Shown: positions 9,232 through 17,918, counted from the first letter of the stretch. The stretch: 64,000 nt of DNA from Halogeometricum pallidum JCM 14848 (GCF_000337095.1 NZ_AOIV01000041.1:252861-316860); one strand, 5' to 3'. Numbers and translations are program-made. The notes: generated by a model not told the origin, from the letters alone.

Positions 9232-9951
9232 GTGACCGACTCCGAGTCCCCCGATTCAGACGGCGGGTCCGCGGCGCGGTCCGACGCGAGCGCCATCGGC
9301 GAACGGGCGGCGCCGGAGGACTCCCGGGCCGCGGTCGTCATCTCCGAGTTCTACCGCGTGGAGTCCAGACAGATGGCGAGCGGCCAGACCCGCATCGACC
9401 AGACGACGAACTGGGCCGTGACCGTCATGGCCGCTTTCCTCACCGTCGTCTTCTCCCAACCCAACCTCGCGGCGTACATCCTCCTCATCGGCATCCTCGC
9501 GATGTGCGGGTTCCTCCTGTTCGAGGTCCGCCGCTACCGCGCCTACGACGCGAGTCGCTCGCGGGTGCGATTGATGGAGCAGAACTTCTTCGCCGACGTG
9601 TTCGCCCCTCGAACGGACCCCGGAACCGAGTGGCGCAAGCACCTCGCCGTCGACCTCCGGACGCCGACGCTGAAGATGTCGTTCCGGGAGGCGCTCTCGC
9701 GTCGTCTGCGCCGCGTCTACGGCCCCCTGATGTCCGTTCTCGGACTCGCGTGGCTGCTCCGGATAACCATGTTCACCCCGCAGACGCGGTGGATAGACGC
9801 GGCCGTCATCTCCTCGGTCCCCGGCGAAGTCGTGGTCGTCGCCGTGGCCCTGTTCTACGCCGGGGCGGCCACCGTCGCCTACTGGCCCACCCGTCGGGAG
9901 GCGAGAAAAGATTTCCACGACACGGAGGTCGGAAAGTGGGAGAAGCCGTGA
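9232..9951 (+). CDS. DUF2270 family membrane protein
   Basis: 239 residues, beginning at GTG 9232. After an acidic 40-residue N-terminus comes '[20 protein letters not shown]', a signature I associate with DUF2270, then a pair of transmembrane helices (about 65-105) and a further pair near the C-terminus (about 175-225). The central charged region faces one side of the membrane. The family is widespread but uncharacterised. The gene is divergent from mfnA, with only about 110 bases between starts, and convergent with ppsA. Confidence 0.8.
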   Translation: MTDSESPDSDGGSAARSDASAIGERAAPEDSRAAVVISEFYRVESRQMASGQTRIDQTTNWAVTVMAAFLTVVFSQPNLAAYILLIGILAMCGFLLFEVRRYRAYDASRSRVRLMEQNFFADVFAPRTDPGTEWRKHLAVDLRTPTLKMSFREALSRRLRRVYGPLMSVLGLAWLLRITMFTPQTRWIDAAVISSVPGEVVVVAVALFYAGAATVAYWPTRREARKDFHDTEVGKWEKP

Positions 9952-9967
9952 GACCCCGCTCGGCCGC

Positions 9968-12280
9968 TCAGCGGACCGAGTCGAGGATGAGTCGCTGTTC
10001 GACCCGCTTGACCTCGTGTTGTACGTCGCGGACGGCGTCGATGTTCGCCGAGATGGAGGAGACGCCCTCGTTGACGAGGAACTGGACCATCTGCGGCTTC
10101 GACGCCGCCTGCCCGCAGATGCTCGTCTTCACGCCCACCTCGCGACAGGTCTCGATGGTGTCGCCGATGAGTTTCAGCACGGCGGGGTGGAGTTCGTCGA
10201 ACCGCCCGGCGACGTTCTCGTTGTTGCGGTCGACGGCCAGGGTGTACTGCGTCAGGTCGTTCGTCCCGAACGAGACGAAGTCGAGGCCGACCTCAGCCAT
10301 CTCGTCGACGGCGAGGGCGGACGCCGGCGTCTCTATCATGACGCCCCACTCGCGCTTCTCGGGGTCGATGCCGGCCTCGATCATCAGCTCCTTCGCCTGA
10401 TGGACGTCTTCGGCGTCGTTGACCAAGGGGAACATGATCTCGACGTTGTCGTAGCCCATCTCGAACAGTTGTCGGAACGCCTCCAACTCGTGTTTGAACA
10501 GGTCGGGCTTGTCGAGACTGCGCCGAATTCCCCGGTAGCCGAGCATCGGGTTGTGCTCGCGCGGTTCGTCCTCGCCGCCCTCCAACTGCCGGAACTCGTC
10601 GGTGGGGGCGTCGAGGCTCCGGACGCGGACGGGACGCGGGTAGAACTCTTCTGCGACGCCGCGGATGCCGTCGACGAGTTCCTCGATGTAGGCGCGTTCG
10701 CTGTTGTCCTCGATGAATTTCGTCGGCGTCTTGCCCAGCGACAGCACCATGTGCTCGATGCGGAGGAGGCCGACGCCGTCGGCGCCCGTCGCGGCGGCGC
10801 GTTCGGCGGCTTCGGGGATGGAGACGTTCACCTTCACCTCCGTGGCCGTCATCGGCTTGACGGGCGTCTTCGGCCGCGCCTCCTCGATGGGTTCGCGCTG
10901 TTCCTCTTTTAGTTCCGCGCCCTCGCGGATGGTGCCCTTGTCGCCGTCGATGGTGATGGGCTGACCGTCAGTTATCTCGCGGGTGCCGGACCCGGTGCCG
11001 ACGACGGCGGGGACGCCGAGTTCGCGCGAGACGATGGACGCGTGGGAGGTCATCCCTCCCTCGTCGGTGACGATGCCCGCCGCGCGCTTCATCGCGGGCA
11101 CCATGTCCGGCATCGTCATCTCGGTGACGATGATGTCGCCCTCCGCCACCTGGTCGAGGTGGTCGAGTTTCGTGATGATGCGGGCGTTGCCGGCCGCGAT
11201 GCCGGGACTCGCGCCGAGGCCGCGCAGTATCATGTCGCCGGACCCCGAGGCCTGCCCCGTCCTCTCGGCCTGTCCGTTCTCGGATCCGCCGTCGCCGGCG
11301 GCGGCTTCGCGGGCCGCCGCCTCCTCTTCCTCCTCGTCGGAGATGGTGGTGATGGGACGGGACTGCAGCATGTACACCTCGCCCTCGTAGATGGCCCACT
11401 CCACGTCCTGCGGTTCGCCGTAGTGCTCCTCGACGCGTTCGCCGAGTTCGACGAGTCGGGCTATCTCGTCCTCCCCGAGGACGCGCGCGTCTCGCTTCTC
11501 GTCGGGGACGTCGATTTCGACCGTCTCGCCCGTCTCCTCGTCTTTGACCATCATCGTCTTCTTGTCGGCGACGGTGGCCGTCTCCACCTCGCCCGACTCG
11601 CGGTCGACGACGTAGTTGTCGGGCGAGACGGACCCGGAGACGACGGCCTCGCCGAGACCCCACGCCGCCTCGATGATGATTCGGGGGTCGCCCGTCGAGG
11701 GGTGGGAGGTGAACATCACGCCGGACTTCTCGGCGTCGACCATCTCCTGGACGACGACGGCGATGTCGACATCGCGGTGCGGGAAGCCCTTGCGGTTGCG
11801 GTAGTAGATCGCGCGCTGGGAGAACAGCGACGCCCAGCACTCCTTCACTCGCTGGAGCAGGTCGTCTTTCTGGACGTTCAGGTACGTCTCCTGCTGACCG
11901 GCGAACGACGCGTCGGGGAGGTCCTCCGCCGTCGCGGAGGAGCGAACCGCGACGAACGCCTCGCCATCGCTGATGTCGTCGTAGGTGGCGAGTATCTCCT
12001 CGCCTACCTCCTCCGGTACCGGCGTCTCCATGATGAGTTCGTGCGCCCGTTCGTGCGCCGTCTTCAGCGCCGCCGAATCCTCGTGGTCGACGTCGACGGC
12101 GTCGAAGAGTTCCTCGTCGATACCCGCTTCCTCGATGAACGAACGGTACGTCCCGGCGGTGACGACGAACCCCGGCGGCACGGGGAGGCCAGCCGAGGTC
12201 AGTTCGCCCAGTGAGGCTCCTTTACCGCCGACTGTGTCGATGTCGTCGGCGCGCACGTCGTCCAGCCAAACTACAGCCAT
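9968..12280 (-). CDS. ppsA: phosphoenolpyruvate synthase (pyruvate, water dikinase)
   Basis: 770 residues. It makes PEP from pyruvate and ATP, the committed step of gluconeogenesis from pyruvate or amino acids. Domains in order: ATP-grasp pyruvate-binding domain (1-320, 'GGKGASLGELTSAGLPVPPG'), an acidic/Ala-rich linker (about 320-350), the swivelling phosphohistidine domain with 'GGMTSHASIVSRELGVPAVV' (His near 420) and the PEP-binding TIM barrel ending with 'SICGQAASKP' (catalytic Cys). All catalytic elements are intact. A strong regulatory site and TATA box lie upstream (separate entries). Confidence 0.97.
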   Translation of the reverse strand: MAVVWLDDVRADDIDTVGGKGASLGELTSAGLPVPPGFVVTAGTYRSFIEEAGIDEELFDAVDVDHEDSAALKTAHERAHELIMETPVPEEVGEEILATYDDISDGEAFVAVRSSATAEDLPDASFAGQQETYLNVQKDDLLQRVKECWASLFSQRAIYYRNRKGFPHRDVDIAVVVQEMVDAEKSGVMFTSHPSTGDPRIIIEAAWGLGEAVVSGSVSPDNYVVDRESGEVETATVADKKTMMVKDEETGETVEIDVPDEKRDARVLGEDEIARLVELGERVEEHYGEPQDVEWAIYEGEVYMLQSRPITTISDEEEEEAAAREAAAGDGGSENGQAERTGQASGSGDMILRGLGASPGIAAGNARIITKLDHLDQVAEGDIIVTEMTMPDMVPAMKRAAGIVTDEGGMTSHASIVSRELGVPAVVGTGSGTREITDGQPITIDGDKGTIREGAELKEEQREPIEEARPKTPVKPMTATEVKVNVSIPEAAERAAATGADGVGLLRIEHMVLSLGKTPTKFIEDNSERAYIEELVDGIRGVAEEFYPRPVRVRSLDAPTDEFRQLEGGEDEPREHNPMLGYRGIRRSLDKPDLFKHELEAFRQLFEMGYDNVEIMFPLVNDAEDVHQAKELMIEAGIDPEKREWGVMIETPASALAVDEMAEVGLDFVSFGTNDLTQYTLAVDRNNENVAGRFDELHPAVLKLIGDTIETCREVGVKTSICGQAASKPQMVQFLVNEGVSSISANIDAVRDVQHEVKRVEQRLILDSVR

Positions 12281-12305
12281 TAGCGTTTGTCAATGCTTAC
12301 AAACC

Positions 12306-12312
12306 CCATAAG
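12306..12312 (-). promoter_or_regulatory. ppsA TATA-like box
   Basis: Minus strand CTTATGG, 26-32 bases before the ppsA ATG, consistent with a leaderless or near-leaderless transcript. Confidence 0.5.
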
Positions 12313-12346
12313 TACTTTCCGACCGACGCAATGATGAATAATACCC

Positions 12347-12362
12347 TACTCGGCTTCGAGTA
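12347..12362. promoter_or_regulatory. TrmB-type palindrome upstream of ppsA
   Basis: The sequence TACTCGGCTTCGAGTA has perfect six-base arms (TACTCG/CGAGTA) around GCTT. It fits TACT-N7-GAGTA exactly, the motif reported for the sugar-responsive regulator TrmB of Halobacterium. It lies about 35 bases upstream of the ppsA TATA-like box, the position expected for an activator site. Confidence 0.65.
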
Positions 12363-12385
12363 CGTAATTATCGCCGGAATCGTGG

Positions 12386-12634
12386 TCAATCTCCGCGTCG
12401 CTCCCGACCGTGGGTTTCACAGAGAATTTCGCCGGTTTCGGGGTTCAGATAGAACGGGTCGCCGGTCCCGACGGCGTCGCCGCAGACCGCACAGCCGTCG
12501 TCGTGGCGCAGGAAGTACTTCCCTCCCGCGCGCCCCGTCTCCAGTCGGTCCGCCCGGACGGCGACCCGAGTGAGTCCTTCGCCTATCTGGGTCCGCTCCG
12601 GCCCGTCGGCCTCCTCGAATCGAATCGGTCGCAT
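12386..12634 (-). CDS. small protein with CxxC zinc-knuckle-like motif
   Basis: 82 residues. The C-terminal half carries 'CAVCGDAVGTGDPFYLNPETG' followed by 'LCETHG', i.e. C-x2-C-x18-C-x2-H, a likely single zinc site. The N-terminal half is strand-rich without known motifs. Its start lies 8 bases from the head of a divergent ORF frame. I do not recognise a named family; binding to nucleic acid or protein would be a guess. Confidence 0.65.
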   Translation of the reverse strand: MRPIRFEEADGPERTQIGEGLTRVAVRADRLETGRAGGKYFLRHDDGCAVCGDAVGTGDPFYLNPETGEILCETHGRERRGD

Positions 12635-12729
12635 AGGGGAGAGTGGGTCCTCGACGGGGAAGCGTCTCCCGGCGCGCGACGACTCCCGACGGCGAGAGGT
12701 TCTTTACGTCGGAACCCCACCTACTTCTT

Positions 12730-13344
12730 GTGCAGTCCGACTTGGTGTCGGCGTTCCCGCCGTGGCTTCTCCTCGGCGTCGCCGGGGGACTCCTCGCGTC
12801 CGTGCTCGTCGCGAGCGTGTTCGTCGTCGGGAGGCGCCTCTTCCCCGACGAACCGACGGCGGGTGCCGTCGTCGACGGCGCCGGCCGCCGGCGGGCGGAG
12901 ATACGCGACTACCTGCGCGAGATAGGCGAACCGTTCGCCGAGGACCACCCGGTCCGCGGCGAGACGGTGGAGTTCTACCTCCCCGGCCGCGACGTGGCCG
13001 TGACGTTCGACGCGATGGCGTACTTCCGGCTGGAACGCGCCGGGACGTACACGGTGCTGTGCGAACACGAGATGCCCGCCCGCGGACTCGGCCGGCGCCT
13101 CCCGTTCGACGTGCCGGAACCGGAGCCCGTCGTCCCGAACGCCGCCGACCCCGTGGCGGCGGCGTTCGACCACCTCGACCTGCCGCGGAGCGCCGACCCT
13201 TCGGAGATAAAGGTCGCCTACCGAAACAAGGCGAAGACGGCGCACCCCGACCACAGCGGGTCGCAACCGGAGTTCCAGCGACTCCAGGAGGCGTACGCCA
13301 CGGCCAGAGAACACGCCGAGAGCAGTCCGCCCGCCCGCGTCTAA
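12730..13344 (+). CDS. membrane-anchored DnaJ-domain protein
   Basis: 204 residues from GTG 12730. A single transmembrane helix (about residues 8-32, 'PPWLLLGVAGGLLASVLVAS') precedes a soluble strand-rich domain. A C-terminal J-like domain (about 140-200) reads 'DHLDLPRSADPSEIKVAYRNKAKTAHPDHSG'. The catalytic His-Pro-Asp loop is intact (HPD in 'TAHPDHSG'), so it could stimulate DnaK at the membrane. Longer in-frame starts run over the neighbour's start region and code for no hydrophobic leader, so the GTG directly before the helix is preferred. Confidence 0.75.
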   Translation: MQSDLVSAFPPWLLLGVAGGLLASVLVASVFVVGRRLFPDEPTAGAVVDGAGRRRAEIRDYLREIGEPFAEDHPVRGETVEFYLPGRDVAVTFDAMAYFRLERAGTYTVLCEHEMPARGLGRRLPFDVPEPEPVVPNAADPVAAAFDHLDLPRSADPSEIKVAYRNKAKTAHPDHSGSQPEFQRLQEAYATAREHAESSPPARV

Positions 13345-13357
13345 CTTTAATTTTAGT
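13345..13357. terminator. T-rich convergent 3' junction
   Basis: The 16 bases between two converging genes hold CTTTAATTTTAG, a T-rich run in an otherwise G+C-rich region. Oligo-T is the usual archaeal termination signal; here it would serve the DnaJ gene on the plus strand. Confidence 0.35.
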
Positions 13358-13360
13358 CAC

Positions 13361-14158
13361 TCACCGCTCTGCGACCCGCGCCGCCTCCGTCACCTCGTAC
13401 AGCACGTCGCCGTCGCGGAGGGCGTCGGTCACGCGCCCCACCAGGTCCGTCGTCGCCACCACCACGGCCGCGAGTCCGCGCGCCGCGCCCGCCGCCGCCA
13501 CCTCGCCCGCGGCCAGCGACGTCTCCACCGCCACGTCGGCCTTCCGGAGCGACACGACCGCTTCGACGCCCGCCGCGACCACCACGTCCGCGTCGGCGCA
13601 CGCCTCGGCGAGTCGGTCCAGTTCGACGGTCCGGCTTCCGCCCGAACGCGCGGGCGGCACCTGCACGACGGTGACGCTCCCGGGGTCCATCTCGATGACG
13701 CCCTCGAACCCGGTGATGCTCACGTCCTCGTCCGCCTCGGCGGCCGTCGTCGTCACGCCCGTCGCCGGGCCGGCGTCCCCGGGCGTCGCGTGGAGGTGCC
13801 CCCCGCGGAGCGACAGGGTCACCGTCTCGCCCGCCTCGACGGCCTCCGTCGCGAGGGCGGCGTCCTCCTGTACGCTCTCCAGGACGTCGTCGGTGACGTG
13901 GTCGGCGAACCGCCGGAGGTCCTTCGCCTCCTGGAACAGCCAGTCGACGCCCTCCTTCGTCACGCGGTAGCGAGAACGCCCCTCCTTCTCCACGTAGCCG
14001 TCCTCGACGAGTTGTCGGGTGTACTCGCTGACCGCCTGACTCGTCACGCCCACCGCCTCGGCGACTTCGCCCTGACTCACCGCCGGTTGCCGGTCGGCGA
14101 TTTCGACGAGGATGCGGAGGCGCGTCGCCGTCCGTTTGTCTTCGAGGGCACCGCTCAT
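13361..14158 (-). CDS. winged-helix transcriptional regulator with C-terminal ligand-like domain
   Basis: 265 residues. Residues 10-80 form a winged helix ('RILVEIADRQPAVSQGEVAEAVGVTSQAVSEYTRQLVEDG...RYRVTKEGVDWL'). The C-terminal 180 residues are Ala/Val-rich alternating strands and helices. The N-terminus is typical of haloarchaeal MarR-like regulators. ATG 14156-14158 is followed directly by 'SGALEDKRTATRLRIL'; the long extension to 15376 is a shadow of the next gene. It is divergent from the phosphoesterase gene, about 115 bases apart. Target genes unknown. Confidence 0.78.
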   Translation of the reverse strand: MSGALEDKRTATRLRILVEIADRQPAVSQGEVAEAVGVTSQAVSEYTRQLVEDGYVEKEGRSRYRVTKEGVDWLFQEAKDLRRFADHVTDDVLESVQEDAALATEAVEAGETVTLSLRGGHLHATPGDAGPATGVTTTAAEADEDVSITGFEGVIEMDPGSVTVVQVPPARSGGSRTVELDRLAEACADADVVVAAGVEAVVSLRKADVAVETSLAAGEVAAAGAARGLAAVVVATTDLVGRVTDALRDGDVLYEVTEAARVAER

Positions 14159-14272
14159 ACCCGCTCGGAGGCGACGAGCGATGAAAAATCCCCCCGGCAC
14201 CCGCCGACGGCCGGCCTCCGCCGCACGCCGGCGGGCGTCACCGCTTTCCCCGCCCGCGCCGTCGGTGCCCGC

Positions 14273-14971
14273 GTGCACGACGTGACCTACCGCGACCGGG
14301 CGGCGTACCTCCCGTTCGCGGACGCCGTCGTCGTCGCGGACCTCCACGTCGGCCGCGCCGAGGCGTCGAACGTGGCGTTTCCGCTGGGCGAGGATGCCGA
14401 CCTGCGGGAGCGACTCGCCGCCCTCGTCGACGCGTTCGACCCCGCCGAGGCGGTGTTCGCCGGCGACCTGCTCCACCGCTTCGACGGCGCGACGGCCCGC
14501 GCGGCCGAGGGCGTGTCGGACCTCGTCGCCGTCTGCCGCGAGGGGGGCGCCCGGCCCGTGATGGTCCGCGGCAACCACGACACCGCCCTGCGGACGGCGT
14601 GGGACGGCGACGTCCGCGACGAGTACGTCGTCGCCGAGGACCCGAAGACGGTCGTCTGTCACGGCCACGCCGCACCGGAGACGGACGCCTCGCTGTACGT
14701 TATCGGTCACGTCCACCCGGCCATCACCGTCGAATCCGTCCGCCAACCCTGCTATCTCTACGGCGAGGGCGTCTACCGGGGCGCGGACGTGCTCGTGCTC
14801 CCGGCGTTCACCCGCCTGGCATCGGGCGTCCCCGTGAACGGGCTGTACGGACCGGACGCGGGGTCGCCCCTCGTGCCGGACGTGGACGCGTTCCGCCCCG
14901 TCGTCTACGACGAGGACGCAGAGGAGGCGCTGTCGTTCCCGCCGTTGGGGGAGTTCCGCCGGATGCTGTGA
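14273..14971 (+). CDS. ICC-like metallophosphoesterase
   Basis: 232 residues from GTG 14273. All calcineurin-type metal motifs are present: 'VVADLHVGR' (D-x-H), 'FAGDLLHRF' (G-D-x2-H), 'VRGNHDTAL' (G-N-H-D), 'VCHGHA' and 'VIGHVHPAI' (G-H-x-H). It matches the archaeal COG1407 group of predicted ICC-like phosphoesterases, often encoded near helicases. It should hydrolyse phosphodiesters with two metal ions; the natural substrate is unknown. Confidence 0.85.
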   Translation: MHDVTYRDRAAYLPFADAVVVADLHVGRAEASNVAFPLGEDADLRERLAALVDAFDPAEAVFAGDLLHRFDGATARAAEGVSDLVAVCREGGARPVMVRGNHDTALRTAWDGDVRDEYVVAEDPKTVVCHGHAAPETDASLYVIGHVHPAITVESVRQPCYLYGEGVYRGADVLVLPAFTRLASGVPVNGLYGPDAGSPLVPDVDAFRPVVYDEDAEEALSFPPLGEFRRML

Positions 14972-15023
14972 CCCGGCCGACTCGCCGGTCGTCGGTTCGA
15001 CCGGCCGCCGACTCCATTCGCGA

Positions 15024-16340
15024 CTACCGCTCGGCGTCGGCGCGGACCTTCTCGGCCGCCTCGCGCCCGCTTCGCATCGCGCCCTGAATCGACGACCACG
15101 CGGTGTACTCACCGGCGAGGTACGTCCGCCCGTTTGGTTCGCGGTGGTCCGGCAGGGCGTCGTGGATTCCCGGCGGTTGGGCGAACTGCGCGAACTCGAC
15201 CCGCTCGGTGTGCAGCGACTCCAGCGCCGGGAAGTCGCTCTCGTACCACGATTCGAGGGCGTCCCGGGTCGCTTCGAGCAGGTCGGAGGCGTCGCGGTCC
15301 ATCGCGGCCGACCCGAGGAACGTCGCGCACAGCAACTGGTCGTCGCCGTCGGGGGCGTATTCGGGGGCCACGTCACTCACGGGAACGACGATGTTCGGCG
15401 CGTCGTCGGCCGCGTTGAGGAGTATCTTCTTCCGCGTCCCCAGTTTCTCCCGCTTCGGCAGGCGGTAGTACTGCGTGACGCTGCTCCGCGCCTCGGTGGG
15501 TATCAGTTCCACGTCGGTCAGGCGCCGCGCCTCCTTCGGGTCGGTGGCGACGACGACGCGGTCGGCCTCCACCTCCTCCCCGCCCGCGGTGACGGTCACG
15601 GGGTGCGCGTAGCCGTAGTCGACCGGTTCGTCGTCGTCGCGCACCTCGTCCTCGATGGTCTCGACGCCGGCGTCGGTGACTATCTCCGCCCCGGCCGCGC
15701 GCGCCTTCGCGGCCAACTGCTCCGCGACGGCGCCCATGCCGTCGGCCGGGAGGCCGATGTCGCCCTCGCTCATCGCCTTGAACGTGTACTCGAAGACGCG
15801 CTTGGAGGTCGACAGCGACCGGTCCAACGTGATTCCGCCGTAGAACGGCGCGACGAAGCTCTCGATGTAGCCCTCCGAGAACCCCCACTCCGCGAGGTAG
15901 TCGCGGATGCTCCCGTCTTCGGCGGCGAATATCTCCGCTTCCGACTGCGAGGCGACGTGCTGGCGGAGCAACAGCGTTCGGAGTTTGTCGGTGGTCGTCA
16001 CCTCGCCGTTCCGGAGCGTCGAGAGCGTCGCTCGCGGGTCGCGCGTCGGGTCCGACAGCGTCGAGCGCTTCCCCGGGCGGGCGATGACCGCGCCGGGGGA
16101 GAAATAGCGCATATCGAGTTCCGAGAGGTCGAGTTCGCGCCGCACGGCGGGGTAGCCGGTGAAAAGCACCTGAAACCCCCTATCGAAGGTGAAGCCGTCG
16201 CGCTCCCGCGACCGAACCCGGCCGCCCACGTCGGGTCGTCGCTCGAACACGGTCACGTCCGCTCCAGCGTCCGCGAGGTGTCGCGCCGCGACGAGGCCCG
16301 CGAGGCCCGCGCCGGCGACGACGACGGTTTCTCCGTCCAT
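15024..16340 (-). CDS. FAD-dependent oxidoreductase (amine oxidase / phytoene-desaturase-like)
   Basis: 438 residues. The N-terminus is a textbook FAD-binding Rossmann fold (VVVAGAGLAGLVAARHLADAG, then E34 in 'VFERRPDVGGRVRS'). The C-terminus has the second FAD contact 'TYLAGEYTAWSSIQGAMRSG'. The pattern fits the amine oxidase / protoporphyrinogen-oxidase / carotene-desaturase superfamily, whose substrates cannot be told from sequence alone. ATG 16338-16340 lies directly before the Rossmann strand. The gene ends 53 bases from the convergent phosphoesterase. Confidence 0.85.
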   Translation of the reverse strand: MDGETVVVAGAGLAGLVAARHLADAGADVTVFERRPDVGGRVRSRERDGFTFDRGFQVLFTGYPAVRRELDLSELDMRYFSPGAVIARPGKRSTLSDPTRDPRATLSTLRNGEVTTTDKLRTLLLRQHVASQSEAEIFAAEDGSIRDYLAEWGFSEGYIESFVAPFYGGITLDRSLSTSKRVFEYTFKAMSEGDIGLPADGMGAVAEQLAAKARAAGAEIVTDAGVETIEDEVRDDDEPVDYGYAHPVTVTAGGEEVEADRVVVATDPKEARRLTDVELIPTEARSSVTQYYRLPKREKLGTRKKILLNAADDAPNIVVPVSDVAPEYAPDGDDQLLCATFLGSAAMDRDASDLLEATRDALESWYESDFPALESLHTERVEFAQFAQPPGIHDALPDHREPNGRTYLAGEYTAWSSIQGAMRSGREAAEKVRADAER

Positions 16341-16590
16341 GTTCGCACGTCGTTCGGCGGGCACAAAGAGGCGGGTGGTCCCGGACGGATACGGGCGGCC
16401 GATTACCGAACCTCTCGGACGGGAGAAGAGAACGTTTCCGCACCGTTCGGTACCGACGCTCAGTCGAGCGTCGACCACCTGCTATCTCGTCTTAGAATGT
16501 CGTTTATCGCTGTTGCGTCGCTCGCCAAAAGTATCGATTAAATGATATAACCGCCGCTGTAAAGGTGCAATAATTGTTAACACTAAACAT

Positions 16591-16597
16591 GATATAC
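16591..16597 (+). promoter_or_regulatory. TATA-like box of the exported-protein gene
   Basis: GATATAC lies 18-24 bases before ATG 16615; a second candidate (GATATAAC, 16544-16551) lies farther upstream and would give a leader of about 40 bases. GGAG at 16608-16611 is too close to the ATG for a normal ribosome site. Confidence 0.4.
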
Positions 16598-16614
16598 CCA
16601 CATCAACGGAGTGT

Positions 16615-17487
16615 ATGCAACCCAATCGTCGTTCGATCCTGAAGAGCATCGGCACCCTTACCATCGGAAGTGCCGTACTCAGCGGAACCGGTATGGGCGA
16701 GGGGGCCGGCTCGAATCGAGGCACCAGTCCTGGTGAGGGCTTCCCGCCGAAGGGTATCACCGAATGGGGAGACTCCGTCCAGATGGGAGACGGCAAAATC
16801 ACGACGTTCTCCTCGGTGACCCCCTCCAGTAACCCGAAGTACGTTGGTATTCATTTCGCCGAAGGTACCCTCGAAGGTCTGCCATACGCTGAAGATTTCG
16901 AGAGCGGCGACGCCGACGGACGGAAGGTACACGGCTTCTGGTCGAAGCCGTTCAACCTCGACTTCCCCGAGAACACCCCGGACCCGATCAGCTATGCGGG
17001 TTGCGGCTGGAATCCACAAGGTCACACGCCTCACGGCGTTTACGAAAGGCCACACTTCGACCTTCACTACCACATCTACGAGCCGAAAACGGTCGCCGGA
17101 ATCGGGCCGGGAATCATCGAGAATCTTCCCGACAGGAACATTCCGGACGGCTATCGGTTACTCGAGGGTGGCGCTATCGTTCCTGCAATGGGCGCTCATC
17201 TTGCGCCGAAGGACGCTCCAGAGTTCCACGGCGAAGAGTGGACGGAGACGCTCATCTGGGGTGTTGCTGACGTAGACGGTGATGGCGAGTACGAGAATAC
17301 CTTCATAGAACCGATGATTACGCTGGATTACTTCCAGAATCATCTCACCGGCATCGAGAAGCGGGACATTTCCCAGCCCGAAGTTTATCCGAAAGATGGC
17401 TACTACCCGACTACCTACACGGTACGTGACCTCGGCGAGGGAGGCTACGCTGTCGTGATGGAGGACTTCGAAAAACGCTCAGCGTGA
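16615..17487 (+). CDS. exported protein, TTHB210-like
   Basis: 290 residues. The N-terminus (QPNRRSILKSIGTLTIGSAV) has a twin-Arg followed by a hydrophobic stretch, as in Tat signals, and ends near 'LSGTGMGEG'. The mature part is rich in aromatic residues and His: 'HGVYERPHFDLHYHIYEP' (about 142-159), 'GAHLAPKDAPEFHGEEWTETLIWG', and an Asp-rich 'DVDGDGEY'. The 'PHFD-x-H' motif and length resemble the TTHB210/DUF5602-type domain of Thermus and other bacteria (from memory), a metal- or ligand-binding fold of unclear role. Codon use is less G+C-biased than in all neighbours, supporting transfer. It stands alone on the plus strand. Confidence 0.75.
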   Translation: MQPNRRSILKSIGTLTIGSAVLSGTGMGEGAGSNRGTSPGEGFPPKGITEWGDSVQMGDGKITTFSSVTPSSNPKYVGIHFAEGTLEGLPYAEDFESGDADGRKVHGFWSKPFNLDFPENTPDPISYAGCGWNPQGHTPHGVYERPHFDLHYHIYEPKTVAGIGPGIIENLPDRNIPDGYRLLEGGAIVPAMGAHLAPKDAPEFHGEEWTETLIWGVADVDGDGEYENTFIEPMITLDYFQNHLTGIEKRDISQPEVYPKDGYYPTTYTVRDLGEGGYAVVMEDFEKRSA

Positions 17488-17918
17488 CGTTCACACCGAG
17501 CTATTTTACGGACTATAAGATACTTACCGGCGTCATTTGAACTGTAAATCACCCGTATCGAGCGGTTCGCCGGCGGCGAGCAGAGCGCCCGTCGAGTCTC
17601 GCCTCGCGATGCTCGGCGAGACCGCGTTTTGCAACGTTCACGAGATGCACGGTGTTTCGTGAGCGAACGAGAACGGATGCGTTCCCGCGTGAACGGGGTG
17701 TCATCTATTAGCAAACAAAACAGTGGGCTGTGGTGAACATCCGCGAGCGACCGCAGGGAGCGAGCGGTTCACCGGTGGCGAGTAGTCGTAGACCGCGAGC
17801 CTCCGGCCCTTTTTGGTCCAGCTTTTTGCGACGAGCGGTCGCGCTCCGCGCGACCCGAGTCAGCAAAAAGGTGGGTGTAAATGACCAAAGGTTAGTCTAT
17901 CGCCCCGAACCCTCGAAC
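17488..17918. other. gene-free stretch with repeats
   Basis: This 431-base stretch holds no convincing gene. It contains two copies of a 22-base direct repeat that differ at two positions (17559-17580 and 17761-17782, starting CGAGCGGTTC), a hairpin with arms GTCTCGCC/GGCGAGAC near 17596-17622, and an inverted-orientation copy of the dispersed two-hairpin repeat (17810-17875). Confidence 0.6.
17810..17875 (-). repeat. dispersed two-hairpin repeat, copy A
   Basis: Read on the minus strand it begins CCCACCTTTTTGCTGACTCG, followed by an inner hairpin (GGTCGCGC/GCGCGACC), then CGTCGCAAAAAGCTGGACCA. The outer arms TTTTTGC/GCAAAAA pair. It matches copy B at 22511 nearly base for base outside the inner loop. 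It is oriented opposite to the following thrC-like gene. Confidence 0.75.

Larger units (their letters stand above)
16490..17740. other. A+T-richer patch around one exported-protein gene
   Basis: From about 16490 the DNA becomes visibly richer in A and T than both flanks: runs such as AATAATTGTTAACACTAAAC and GATTAAATGATATAAC occur, and the enclosed gene uses many A/T-ending codons, unlike its neighbours. The change persists through the gene and into its 3' flank, then the genome-typical composition returns. It is the clearest composition break in the window and suggests recent acquisition. No integrase, transposase or tRNA is beside it. Confidence 0.5.

Noticed and set aside
13361-15376. A 671-codon minus-strand frame ahead of the wHTH gene
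   Set aside because: Only the part from 14158 has a recognisable domain; the remainder is antisense to the phosphoesterase and shows shadow composition.
17730-17918. N-terminal extension of the threonine-synthase-like gene
   Set aside because: The frame upstream of ATG 17919 runs through repeat copy A and has no resemblance to the family.
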